Of a stretch of 64,000 nt of DNA, positions 45,168-56,278 are shown piece by piece (the stretch's first letter is position 1; every line of letters begins with the position of its first letter). The position numbers and the translations under genes were made by a program. This DNA comes from Haematobia irritans. Taxonomy: Eukaryota > Arthropoda > Insecta > Diptera > Muscidae. Under the pieces are notes generated by a model. That model made no database searches. It was not told where the DNA came from and saw nothing but the letters and a program-made list of their open reading frames with translations. The stretch lies in contig NC_134397.1 in NCBI RefSeq assembly GCF_050003625.1, forward strand, positions 65,756,669 to 65,820,668, read 5' to 3'.

Positions 45168-46169
45168 GTTAAATTTTAAGGGCCGATGTTGAATGTGAAC
45201 CACACCTAAACGCCAAGTTTTTTTTCGAATTTTATTTGACATTTCTCTATTTCAGACTGACTCAATCTGAACCATGGACGTCGTGAATGGGCAGAATGGT
45301 TCCAAGAAATGGCAACAGTGGATGATCAATTTTCGAAGAAAATCATCTTCAGTGATGAGGCACATTTTCACCTCAGTGGATTCGTCAATAAAAAGAATTG
45401 CCGCATTTGGGCGAATAAGAATCCAAGAGTGATTGTCGAAAAACCAATGCACCCACAAAGAGTGACTGTTTGGTGCGGTTTATGGGCTGGCGACATCATC
45501 GGACCGTATTTTTTCCAAAATGAGTCCGGTCAGGCAGTTACTGTGAATGGTGTTCGCTATCGTGAGATGATAACGAACTTTTTATGGCCCGAATTGGAAG
45601 ATATGGATGTGGACGATATGTGGTTTCACCAGGACGGTGCCACTTGTCACACAGCTAACGAAACAATGGCTCTTTTGCGCAACAAATTCAATGGCCATGT
45701 TATCTCACGTAATGGCGATGTCAATTGGCCGCCAAGATCATGTGATTTGACACCGTTGGACTTTTTTCTTTTGGGTTATTTGAAAGAAAAGGTGTACATC
45801 GATAAGCCAGCAACAATTCAAGAGCTAAAGGATGAGATAATACGGCACATTAATGGCATAGAACCTCTATTATGTCTCAGCGTCATCGAAAATTTGGACC
45901 ATCGGATGAAGGTGTGCCACCGAGGTCGCAGCGCCCATTTGGCCGATATTTTGTTCATACATAATTGAGTAATACCAATATACCATAATAAAATAAAATT
46001 ACAATAATTTCCGAAATAGTTTTACCCATATGCAAAACAATTTATTGATAGTTTATCGAATGAATTTATATGGCAAAAGTAGGCTTGAAGTATTCTGTAA
46101 CTTTATTGCATATGGGGGTTTGTGTTTTATTCAAAATAAACATAGGCCCTTGAAATTTTAACCACCCTT
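45168..46169 (+). mobile_element. Second DD41D (rosa-like) element, left end lost
   Basis: The right end AACCACCCTT is followed by TA (46170-46171). On the complement its inner part reads AAATTTCAAGGGCCTATGTT, which matches AAATTTTAAGGGCCGATGTT at the left, but the outermost bases of the left TIR are missing. The host HINE-B resumes straight after (ATATAGCC, then TTCTGGCTCTCTAATTACCG). Confidence 0.75.
45261..45968 (+). pseudogene. Rosa-like transposase, catalytic half open, N-terminus deleted
   Basis: The frame is open from 45261 with no initiator upstream of the homology; the first Met (45309) lies inside the protein. NHGRREWAEWFQEMATVD leads into KKIIFSDEAHF (Asp 16 from that Met). NCRIWANKNPRVIVEKPMHP, TVWCGLWAGDIIGPYFF and MWFHQDGATCHTA (Asp 109) follow, then NWPPRSCDLTPLDFFLLG (Asp 151) and a C-terminus ending AHLADILFIHN. 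The last two Asp are separated by 41 residues, a DD41D triad. The DNA-binding half of about 120-130 residues is absent, so it should not transpose by itself. It shares motifs with 4992-5675 but differs at many residues, so the two are separate lineages. Confidence 0.85.
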
Positions 46170-46560
46170 TATATAGCCATGTTAAATTCTGGCTCTCTAA
46201 TTACCGCGCAAAAGTTCATATCGTATTGTAATTATTTGTAGACTTCCCTAGTCAAGGATTGAATTATATACGTATTTAATCTGTTTTTTTTTTGTTGTCT
46301 AATATATCCATAAACGTAGGAAGGCCTCTGGGGAGGGGGCTTAGACCCCCCAGAAAAAATTTAGCCCCCCCCGAATTTGAAAACCTATTTACGATTTTAC
46401 ATTTTTATAAAAATTAAACAAGTATATACTCGTACAACGCACAAAGTTCCACTAAAGACTTTCATGCACAATCGAATTACTTGGGTTGTGGTAGAAGTCT
46501 GATATTTATGAAATAAAGCTGTGGTTGAACTTATTCTTTCATAAATTAATATCTTAATAA

Positions 46561-47041
46561 TGCTGCAAAAAAGCGTCGCCAAAAAAGAAGAGAAAATGTT
46601 CTTTTTGGGTCTGGAAGTGGTACAAAATTGGCGGAGAAGCGATGAATGTAATATGAACTTGTCATAGAACGAATGTCCACCGTTTCCACAACCGTTGCAA
46701 TGAATTTGCATCACTTCTTAAGGTGTGATCCGAATTCAGTGCTTTGAATGTGAATTCAAAATTTTGTGATTTTTTCCCAAATAAATAATTTTTATTTTTT
46801 ATGATTTTTAATGCATTCTAACGCTTGTTTGAAACGTTTTTTCAAATATTATCGATTTTTGGCATTTTTGTGGCAAAATTTGAATAATTTGTACCATTTT
46901 ATTTATTCTTACTCTTTTTTTAAACTATTTAAAAAAAGAAAACAAAAAATTACGCATTAAAATATAAAAAAATGAAGTAAAAAACTTCCTGTGTAGTTAA
47001 AATAGTTGTGCCTTTAGAACAACTCCCAATTTTTTGCTGGG
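46561..47041. mobile_element. Element I copy 3
   Basis: It runs from TGCAAAAAAGCGTCGCC through GAAGTGGTACAAAATTGGCG and GTGATCCGAATTCAGTGC to CAACTCCCAATTTTTTGCTG. It is in the same position as in M1. Confidence 0.7.
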
Positions 47042-47056
47042 AAAAGTGTGGAACTA

Positions 47057-47490
47057 CCCTACGGGAAATGGATCAACCACAGAACTGGTACAGGACTAGT
47101 CCCTGGTGTGTATGGACCGGTCCCAGTTCTGATCAAAACGTATGGAAGGGACCGTCCACTTTAACATGGGTTTGTCATTGACGGAGTAAACTTACATTTT
47201 AGGACGCGTCTTGGACTCATCCCAAAGGACACGTCCTGGGACAATTTAGCAGGAGCACCCCATAAAGAGGTCCTCAGGAACCAGTCTCGGACAAACTCTT
47301 AGAAATCTCTTTCAATTTGGGCTCCTAATCGAACCCGAAATGAAAAAAAAAAAAAACTTGAAATATGTCGAACAAAAGGTTATTCTGATAATTTTATTTC
47401 ACTAAATGTGAAAATTGCAACTAACTGGAGCACAGGTACCAGTTCTGTGATAGGTCCGTCAGTGGCAATTTGCACCAATTTCCCGTAGGG
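47057..47490. mobile_element. TA-flanked 434-bp TIR element (CCCTACGGGAAAT)
   Basis: TA stands at 47055-47056 and 47491-47492. The ends CCCTACGGGAAATGG and, complemented, CCCTACGGGAAATTGG are inverted. It is GC-richer than its surroundings, with several GGACC/GGTCC words and one A14 run. It is non-coding. Confidence 0.75.
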
Positions 47491-47827
47491 TACTTTTAGT
47501 TGATTTGATGTCTATTTTTTATTCAATTTTATGAAATAAAACATTAGTTGAACCTATAAGTTCAGTCTATAAAGTTTTAGCTAGGGGGGCTATAGCCCCC
47601 CCTAGGAAAATTGTCTAGCTACGCTAATGAATATATCACGTATTGATTAACTTACAATTTAGAAGTCGGCGTTAAGAAGTTTTAAGATTCCTTGCTATCG
47701 GCAAGTATTACCACAACCCAAGTAATTCGATTGTGAATGATAGTCTGTAGTAGAAGTTTCTACGCAATCCATGGTGGAGGGAACTTAAGATTCGGCCTGG
47801 CCGAACTTACGGCTGTATATACTTGTT

Positions 47828-48016
47828 TTAATTGAAATTGCTTCAACCACAAAAATAATATTATCAATCGCAGAACTAATTAAATATAAAAGTATACTTT
47901 ATTAAAATTTTTTTGAACACTTTCAATTATATTTTAAATAATTCTATTAAACATTGCCTATCAGAGACATTCTTGAACTTCGCCTCAGTTTTCAATTAAT
48001 TTTCTTATTGATTTAA
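47828..48016. repeat. Element-H-like fragment
   Basis: TTAATTGAAATTGCTTCAAC, TTATCAATCGCAGAACTAAT and TTTTCTTATTGATTTAATTAA resemble H. Confidence 0.4.
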
Positions 48017-48020
48017 TTAA

Positions 48021-48301
48021 CCCTGGACAGTCATCCTTCGTCAAAATGACGACGCGTAATTTCATTTTCGATCTAAAATGCATTTTAGTCGATTGGGAAA
48101 TGATAAATTTAAGTTATACAAATGCAAATATTTTATGAATTTTTGTTGTATACTAATTAAAAACAAAATGAATAAGAAAATAAATTCAAATTTGGTTCAC
48201 ATTTTTGCTCACAGTGCAAATTATAGCATCTTGAAATAAACCGTAGTCAAAATGACGAAGGATGACGTTAGTGTACAAAAAATAAGGATGACTGTCCAGG
48301 G
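48021..48301. mobile_element. piggyBac-like MITE, 281 bp, with TTAA flanks
   Basis: TTAA stands at 48017-48020 and 48302-48305. The 18-bp terminal inverted repeats CCCTGGACAGTCATCCTT are perfect. Subterminal TTCGTCAAAATGACG and, inverted near the right end, GTCAAAATGACGAAGG add a second inverted layer. CCC...GGG termini and TTAA duplication are hallmarks of the piggyBac superfamily. No transposase is present, so it would depend on an autonomous relative. Confidence 0.92.
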
Positions 48302-48305
48302 TTAA

Positions 48306-49269
48306 AAAAATGAATATGATTTAGCACTTTCCGATGGAAGCTTTTCAATGAACGAATTCATGCATCAGTAAAATATATTTTCCCAAAAAAAAACGTCCTT
48401 TGTATTGATAGCACTGCTTGTCAGCTACCCTATGCATAGTCAAAGATTATTAAAACATTTTTTATTAGAAACATTTTCTATTACATATCTATAAATCACT
48501 GTTCAAGACAAAAATTTACTTTAAAATCTTACCAAATCACATTCATAATAAAGCTTAAAAGAAACACCAGCCGAGAAGATGACAGAAGAACCTGTTACCC
48601 CAAACGAAAATTGGGATAGACGGGAATGTTTTCGGTCATGAGTTGAGATTTAATCTGATGCATACAAAGGTTCGACAAAAAAAGCCATAACACGTTTCCT
48701 TACCATGTTGGTGCTTCCTTTAGATCGACTTTAAGGCACCAAATTCTTTGGTGCACTTGTGCCTTTACAACATGTTGTTCGCTGCTACATTCCTTGTAAA
48801 CAAAAACAGAAGAAGTTAAAACTAAAAAAAATCAAACAAAATTTACGCATGATCTGTGACCAGAACTGTTGCTTGGTTTCGTAGAAATATTGTAGCACTA
48901 AAGCCCCTCTAGTATCGAATAAACCTTAAACACAAAATTAACGATGAAATTAAACGCACATGACACGCACCATATGAAATATGCATATAGGCCATTCCAA
49001 ATTAGTGGATTAAATCGGGAAAATATTGAAGTAGTTGTAATGTTATGGTTAACTTGGTTAGGATATTTTTGGGATTATGCTTCAATTATTTCCCATTGGA
49101 TTGGCAAAAGCGACTTCGGTAATGGCTATATGGGAAGTTAAAATCAATGAATGTATGAACAGACAAGAATGAACGCATCCAAGAGATATCACAAGAAAGT
49201 ATTTTTTGGAAAATGCATGTACGAAAGGAGTCCGCTTATGTTTGCCACTCTAAACGGTTTATCTTACGG
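48306..49269. other. Unassigned sequence
   Basis: No mobile element or convincing gene. The frames at 48944-49141 and 49213-49419 are short and lack known domains; the latter runs into element I. Confidence 0.35.
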
Positions 49270-49354
49270 CCCAGCAAAAAAGCCAAAAAAGTAGTGAAAA
49301 TGTTCTTTTTGGACCCGGAAGTGATGCACAATTGCCGCAGAAGCGATGAATTTA

Positions 49355-49866
49355 CACTGAAAAAAACAGTGAACCCACCAGGAAATAACATTTTATTTAA
49401 TTTTATAAAAAATAAATAAAATAATTTAGAAAATTTTAACTAAATTGTATTAGGAATGCAAATATCATGCCAATTTCACAAAACTAAGTAAATAATTTTC
49501 GAAAAATTCAAGAAAATTTATTAGACAAAATTATTATATTTCACTTATTATGTTAAAGGAAATTTCGTAGTTTGAAGGAAAAAAATTGGAGTTCAAACTT
49601 GCTAAAATGTCTTTAGTACTCTGTGTACAAGATGATGTGCCCATCATTGGTAAAATTTACAAATTTTAAGAAATTCTGAACTATATTATGGGAGACACAA
49701 ATTTAGTTCATCTTTATGCTTAATTTATGTACAATTTTTCCTCTGTTTTAGTTAATTTAACTAACTTACGCACCATGAAAACTTTTTTAAAACGTAAAAA
49801 TTCCATGAAATAAAATAGAATTAAATCTGCTTTAGTGAAATATAGGGTTCACCTTTTGTTTGAGTG
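49355..49866. mobile_element. MITE-D copy 3, complete
   Basis: TA flanks stand at 49353-49354 and 49867-49868. The ends are CACTGAAAAAAACAGTGAAC and GGGTTCACCTTTTGTTTGAG then TG. It is 512 bp and non-coding. Confidence 0.85.
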
Positions 49867-50120
49867 TAGGACGGATGTCCACCATTTCAACAGCCGTTGC
49901 ACTGAATTTTTAAGGGCGTGATCACTTTTTAGGGTGTGATCTGACTTCAATGTTTTGGATGTGAATTACAAAATTTGTGATATTTTGCCAAATAAATAAT
50001 TTTTATAATTTGTTTATTTTTAATTCATTCTAACGCTTGTCTGACCTGAAATATTTTCAAAAACTCGCAATTTTTCTTGAATGGAAATAGCATTTTTATC
50101 GACAAAATTTGAATAATTTT

Positions 50121-51520
50121 TATACCCTGCTCCACACTGTGGAACAGGGTATTATAAGTTAGTGCATATGTTTGCAACACCCAGAAGGAGACGAGATAGA
50201 CACATGGTGTCTTTGGCAAAAATGCTCAGGGTGGGCTCGTGGGCTCCTGAGTCGATATAGCCATGTCCGTCTGTCCGTGAACACATTTTTGTAATCCAAT
50301 CGACTTCAAATTTGGCACAAGTATGCGTTTTGGCTCAGAATAGATCCCTATTGATTTTGGAAGAAATCGGTTCAGATTTAGATATACCTCCCATATATAT
50401 ACTTCGCCCGATATGGACTTAATGGCCCCAGAAGCCAGAGTTTTACCCTAATTTGCTTAAAATTTTTTTGAAGAACAATTAGTACTATAGTCAAGTGTGC
50501 CAAATTTTATTGAAATCGGTTCAGATTTAGATATAGCTCCCATATATATCTTTCGCCCGATATGGACTAATACGGTCCCAGAAGCCAGAATTTTACCCCA
50601 ATTTGGTTGAAATTTTGCACAGGGAGTAGAATTAGCATTGTAGCTATGCGTGCCAAATTTGGTTGAAACCGGTTCAGATTTAGATATAGCTCCCATATAT
50701 AGCTTTCGCCCGATTTACACTCATATGACCACAGAGGCCAATTTTTTGCTCCGATTTAGTTGAAATTTTGCGCAGGGAGTAGAATTAGCATTGTAGCTAT
50801 GCGTGCCAAATTTGGTTGAAATCGGTTCAGATTTAGATATAGCTCCCATATATATCGTTCGCCCGATTTACACTCATATGACCACAGTGGCCAATCTTTT
50901 ACTCCGATTTAGATATAGCTCCCATATATAGCTTTCGCCCGATTTACACTCATATGACCACAGAGGGCAATTTTTAACTCCGATTTAGTTGAAATTTTGC
51001 ACAGGGAGTAGAATTAGCATTGTTGCTATGCGTGCCAAATTTGGTTGAAATCGGTTCATATAGCTCCCATATATATGTTTTTCTGATTTCGACAAAAATG
51101 GACAAAATACCAACATTTTCCTTGTAAAATCGCCACTGCTTAGTCGAAAAGTTGTAAAAATGACTCTAATTTTCTTAAACTTCTAATACATATATATCGA
51201 GCGATAAATCATAAATAAACTTTTGCAAAGTTTTCTTAAAATTGCTTCAGATATAAAAGTTTCCCATGTTTTTTTACTAACATTGTGTTCCACCCTAGTG
51301 CATTAGCCCACTTAAATTTTGAGTCTATAGATTTTGTAGAAGTCTATCAAATTCTGTCCAGATCGAGTGATATTTAAATGTATGTATTTGGGACAAACCT
51401 TTATATATAGCCCCCAACACATTTGACGGATGTGATATGGTATCGAAAATTTAGATCTACAAAGTGGTGCAGGGTATAATATAGTCGGCCCCGTCCGACT
51501 TTAGACTTTCCTTACTTGTT
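50121..51520 (+). mobile_element. HINE-A copy 3, complete, in element I4
   Basis: The head TATACCCTGCTCCACACTG and GGAACAGGGTATTATAAG is followed by a short GTCCGTCTGTCCGTG run. CGGTTCAGATTTAGATATAG units stand at 50517, 50670 and 50823, exactly 153 bp apart. The tail is GTGGTGCAGGGTATAATATA, the AGTCGG...CCGACT stem and TTCCTTACTTGTT. It lacks the 300-bp duplication of copy 2. It inserted into AATAATTT/TTCC-type element I sequence. Confidence 0.88.
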
Positions 51521-51600
51521 TCCATTATATTAATTCTTACTCTGTTTTTAATATGTTTGAAATAAAAACAAGATAAAATTACCCATTAAAAATATGAAAA

Positions 51601-52215
51601 AGATTACGCAACCCCAATTTTAGGGTGTGCAATTTACACACTATTAAGGGCAAATTTCTTTAAAACAATGAAATTTTAATTAAAAGAAAGTTTATAATCT
51701 TTGATTCAAAAAAAATTTTTTTTCATTAAATTTAGGACACACATTTTGAAAATTTGCGTCCCTTCGTTAAAGTTGCATGTCTTTAAACTAAGGCAAATTT
51801 TTCTTAAAGAAAAGAAACACATTTTTGATTTAAAGATATCTTCCTTAAATTAACTGAAATATTGAATCTTTAGATTTAAGATAAAAACGCTTCAACTATA
51901 GGCTAAGAGTTATTTTGAGGATTTAGCATCTTTGGTTTAAAGTTTTTTTGGAATTAAAAAAAAAAAATTTTTACTTCGAAGTTCCATCATAATTTGGATT
52001 TTTAAATGGCATTTGTCTGCACGTGAATAGCTTTATTAATATACCGGAAAAATAGAATGAAAATTCGATGAGATCTGTATCCTAATTTTAATTTTATAGA
52101 TCCTAAATTTAAAGCCAGATAGGTAGCAAAAAAATTTCCTTATTTTAAAGAACCCGCATCTTTGGCTCGGAATCAATTCCTTAAAGGAAGGACAAAATCT
52201 TTGGATCAAAGTAAA
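51601..52215. repeat. Element O, longest copy
   Basis: GATTACGCAACCCCAATTTT, GTGTGCAATTTACACAC and GCATCTTTGGCTCGGAATCA recur at 56150, 31503 and partly 62866. The ends are not resolved. Confidence 0.5.
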
Positions 52216-52227
52216 CTTGCTTGAAAT

Positions 52228-52400
52228 TGAAAATTGCTTGAAATTGAAAGTAAAATTTCCAGATTTCGTAATAATTTGAATAATGCGAGTAAAAATGTAC
52301 AGATTTTAGATTTAAAATCAAGGCGTTATCTCATAATTTTTTTGCACACTAAAACCCAAACAAAAGTGGTTCCTATAAATTCAGAATTTGAATCGGCCAA
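52228..52400 (+). mobile_element. HINE-F fragment
   Basis: AAAATTTCCAGATTTCGTAA, TACAGATTTTAGATTTAAAA and TCCTATAAATTCAGAATTTG match the pre-tail region of HINE-F1 (20000-20160). Confidence 0.65.
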
Positions 52401-52524
52401 TGTTGATATTCAACACTAAGGAAACAACTGTGTCAACAACATCATGTCCATCCAAAAGAGCAATTGATAAAGATTCCGAGATTTTCATATATCCGTAAAA
52501 CAAAGCCTATTCACGCTCTTTATA

Positions 52525-54820
52525 CACTGAAAAAAAAATCATGCCCGGTTCCAAAGATTCTGTCTTTACTCTAAAATTTGTGGTATTGATTCCGAGCCAA
52601 AGAAGCGGAGAATACAAGTAAGGATACTTTTAAGATACGATTCTCTTTTAAATTTGAGTTTTGTGTACTTGCTTCTAGGAAGCAAATTTTTATTTATCGC
52701 TTTTTCAGTTTTTTTTTTCTTCATAAGCTATCAAAGTCATTTAAGTTCGGCCAGGCCGAATCTTATTTACCCTCCACCATGGATTGCGTAGAAACTTCTA
52801 CGAAAGACTGTCATCCACAATCGAATTACTTGGGTTGTGGTATCTTAAATCGTTTTCTAAATTGTGAGTTAGTCCATACGTGGTATATATTAGACAAAAA
52901 AGGTAGGTAAGTCTACAAATAATTACAAATCGATATAGACTTTTGCACGGTACGTAGGGAGCCAGAATTGAAATATGTGGGTCGCTTATATGGGGGCTAT
53001 ATACAGTTATGAACTTGATATGGACCAATTTTTGTGTGATTGGGGATCGATTTATCTGAGGGCTATATATAACTATAGACCGATATGGACCTAGTTAGGC
53101 ATGGTTGTTAACGGCCATATACTAGCACAATGTACCAAATTTCAACTGACTCGGATGAAATTTGCTCCTCAAAGAGGCTCCAAAACCAAATCTCGGGATC
53201 GGTTTATATGGGGGCTATATATGATTATGGACCGATATGGACCACTTTTGGCATGGTTGTTAAATATCATATACTACCACCACGTACCAAATTTCAACCA
53301 GATCGGATGAATTTTGCTTCTCTAAAAGGCACCGGAGGTCAAATCTGGGGATCGGTTTAATTGGGGGCTATATATAATTATGGACTGATATGAACCAATT
53401 CCTGCATATACTAAGATCACGTACAAAATTTCAACCGAATCCGATGAATTTTGCTCTTCCAAGAGACTCCAGAGGTCAAATCTGGGGATCGGTTCATATG
53501 GGGGCTATATATAATTATGGACCGATTTCGACCAATTTTTTCATGGGTGTTTGAGCCCATATATTAACACCACGTACCTAATATCAACCGAATCAGATGA
53601 ATTTTGGTCTTCCAAGAGGCTCCAGAGGTCAAATCTGGTGATCGGTTTATATGGGGGCTATTTATAATTATGCACCGATGTGGACCAATTTTTGCATAGT
53701 TGTTAGAGACCATATACTTACGCCATGTACCAAATTTCAGCCGGATCGGATGAAATTTGCTTCTGTTAGAGGCTCCGAAAGCCAAATCGGGGGATCGGTT
53801 TATATGGGGGCTATATATAATTAACGACAGATGTAGACCAATTTTTGCATGGTCATTAGAGACCATATATTAACACCATGTACCAAATTTCAGCCGGATC
53901 GGATGAAATTTTCTTCTCTTAGAGGCTCCGCAAGCCAAATCTGGGGATCGGTTTATAAGGCGGCTATATATAATTATGGACCGATGTGGACCAATTTTAG
54001 CATGCTTGTTAAGGACCATATACAAACACCATGTACCAAATTTCAGCCGGATCGGATGAAAATTGCTTCTCTTAGAGGCTCCGAAAGCCAAATCGGGGGA
54101 TCGGTTTATATGGGACCGATGTGGACCAATTTTTGCATGGTTGTTAGAGACCATATAATAACACCATGTACCAAATTGGGAGCCCCGTTTATACGGGAGC
54201 TATACGTAAAGGGCCCATTTGCAATACCATCCAACCTACATCAATAACAACTATTTGTGCCAAGTTTCAAGTCGATAGCTTGTTTCGTTCGGAAGTTAGC
54301 GTGATTTCAACAGACGGACGGACGGACGGACATGCTCAGATCGACTCAGAATTTCACCACGACCCAGAATATATATACTTTATCCTATGGTGGAGGGTAT
54401 AAAAACTAGTTAAGACTCGACTTCCAGTAGAAATTATGCTATGTTTCAAGTAAAAAACGTCTTTAAAATAAAGTGTTGAAAAACATGTCCTATATTTGAA
54501 CGATTTTTTGCTTTGTAGTCAAGATGCAAAAAGACACCAATTTAAAGACAATTTAATTAAATTTAAAGAATTTTTCTGAGCTATTAAAGTCAAGTTGACC
54601 TTAGCCTAAACGTGTTTTTTTTTCTTTCATATTATGATACTCATTTTTAAGTGAAATCACCTAATTATAAGGACAATACGACTTCATTGAAAAGTTTATC
54701 GACTTTTGGACAAGGAAAAAAACTTTATATTAGAGAAATGCGTCTTCTATGCTAAGCAAAATTTGCATTCGTAATTTAAAGACATGAAATCTTTGACCTC
54801 ACGACAATATTTTTTCAGTG
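52525..54820. mobile_element. MITE-C copy 7, host of HINE-B8
   Basis: TA flanks lie at 52523-52524 and 54821-54822. The left end is CACTGAAAAAAAAATCATGC and the right end CGACAATATTTTTTCAGTG. HINE-B8 interrupts it near TCAAAGTCATTTAA and it resumes as TTAAGACTCGACTTCCAG. Without the insert it is about 635 bp, the family length. Confidence 0.85.
52743..54401 (-). mobile_element. HINE-B copy 8, antisense, in MITE-C7
   Basis: From the left it has TTCGGCCAGGCCGAATCTTA, TACCCTCCACCATGG, ACTGTCATCCACAATCGAAT, nine or so 153-bp units (including the frames at 53564-54154), and the head end with ACGGACGGACGGAC and TCCTATGGTGGAGGGTATA. The outermost TATACTTGTT is missing. It has no 29-bp array. Confidence 0.85.
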
Positions 54821-54822
54821 TA

Positions 54823-56149
54823 TATTTGTGATTTTTTTTAATGAAATCCTATTGTGACCAATTTCATCAAAAAATAGTTGTTTTGTAATTCGATTATAGT
54901 TTCCCTGAACTTAACTCTCAGATACAAATTTATGTCGTTACTAATACATGGTTCGATTATATTCCTACATTGCCACAATTTCCCTTGTCATTTCTTTTAT
55001 ACCTCCCTTTAGCTTTCATTGCTTACTGTAGGGGGTTTCCAAAGATTTATACAAAACTGGATCATGATCTTCAGTTATCTTCAGTTTAATTTGTCCTGTC
55101 TCCTTAAATAAATGGCATTCGATTTTTTTTAACTTTAGGGCATTTGCATTTATTTCTCCCAATATATTTTTTTCCCGACTGCACCACGCCTTTTGGGCAA
55201 ATAATTTGTATGGAAAATAAGAGAAAAAATAATAGCAAGAAGTTGGAAATATACATACAAGTAGACACAGCAAATTCGCCAACATTCATAATGTGACCCA
55301 GTTTTAGACAAGACGGAAGTTCTGGCCTTTTCTGAAAAACATGCGAATAAAATTCCCCTCCCAAATACCGCCTCCCAAGATCCACTATAGTACAAAGTCA
55401 CACACATACACACACACACTCCTATGTGTGTACCATATTAACTCTGATCGACTGAAACATCGTCGCAAATATCAGGTTGTCATCCAGTTTACAGAGGTAT
55501 GGTTGGTGGCTGGCTGTATGAATAGATGGATGGATGGTTGGATGGACAAATGTCTTGCTTGGTTTGTACAAACCCAGAGAGTAAGTATCTCTACTGTCCA
55601 TTTGAACAGAACTGGAAATTGTTTACAATCCATTCCCCAATTGTACATAGAGTTGCTTGATACAGATATTTCAAGTATTTTTCCTATGGATTTTCTGACC
55701 ATCGGAACTGTGAGTTGTTATCGATGTCGTTGTTGGCCATCTTGATAATTGCAATGCTCTCTACATATGAACATAATTGGGTTAATGTGCATTGCTTTTA
55801 TTTTATTTAGCATTTAATTACTTATGCTACTTAAGTTAATGTTCTCCTTAAATAATACCATGATTTCGTTTTCAATAACGGCATATAGATATCTAAGAAA
55901 CTTGATTTTCATTGTCTAAATCCAGGGTATCCCTTTCCTTTCATGGCCAGAGATATTTAGTTTCCTTCTGCAAGAATGTAAGAAATTTCGAGTGAAAAAA
56001 TATACCAGATACATACCAATGGGCGTTAAGAATGTGGAAAATGGGAGATAGAGGAAAGTGATGTTTTCGGCATGGTCTAGATCTCTTTTTCCACCTTGGC
56101 CAAAACCAAGATGGGAATGTCGAAGGTGTACCCTGAAAAAAAAAAATAT
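54823..56149. other. Unassigned, lower-repeat sequence
   Basis: No mobile element is identified. A CACACATACACACACACAC tract lies at about 55399. Several overlapping frames on both strands (55016-55745) are likely chance. No promoter or splice evidence is firm. Confidence 0.4.
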
Positions 56150-56278
56150 TTACATGCTATTAAAGATTACGCAACCTAAATTTTAGGATGCGTAATTTAC
56201 AAAATATTTAGGACAACTTTCTTAAAAATAATAAAATTTTAATTAAAATAAAGTTAATAATCTTTGCCTCAACATTTT
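56150..56278. repeat. Element O fragment
   Basis: GATTACGCAACCTAAATTTT and GATGCGTAATTTACAAAAT align with 51606. HINE-F2 starts in its T run. Confidence 0.55.

Larger units (their letters stand above)
46312..47628. mobile_element. Element M copy 2, with nested I3 and a CCCTACGGG element
   Basis: The left end is ACGTAGGAAGGCCTCTGGGG then AGACCCCCC; the right end is GGGGGGCTATAGCCCCCC and TCTAGCTACGCTA. A captured HINE-B tail piece lies at about 46422-46497 (AAGTATATAC, then ATCGAATTACTTGGGTTGTG). Inside are element I3 (46561-47041) and a TA-flanked element (47057-47490). The host HINE-B sequence continues directly on both sides. Confidence 0.7.
43051..47827 (+). mobile_element. HINE-B copy 7, split by four insertions
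   Basis: The head TATACCCTTCACCATAGG and the GTCCGTCTGCCCGTCTG run (43181) are followed by 153-bp units at 43310-43490, 43766-44235, 44808-45165 and 46170-46311. The tail (47629-47827) keeps ATCGAATTGTG-type sequence, ATGGTGGAGGGAAC, TTCGGCCTGGCCGAA and TATACTTGTT. Insertions are H1, H2, the DD41D relic and M2. Without these it would be about 1.7 kb. Confidence 0.8.
49270..51600. mobile_element. Element I copy 4, split by MITE-D3 and HINE-A3
   Basis: CCCAGCAAAAAAGCC and GTTCTTTTTGGACCCGGAAG start it. It stops at 49354, resumes at 49867 (GGACGGATGTCCACCATTTC), stops at 50120 and continues at 51521 (ATTAATTCTTACTCTGTTTT). The right TIR is not found; element O follows. Confidence 0.65.

Noticed and set aside
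55016..55745. Cluster of overlapping frames on both strands as an exon
   Set aside because: The frames overlap in opposite senses, contain low-complexity tracts (CACACA, MDGWMD) and show no recognisable domain.
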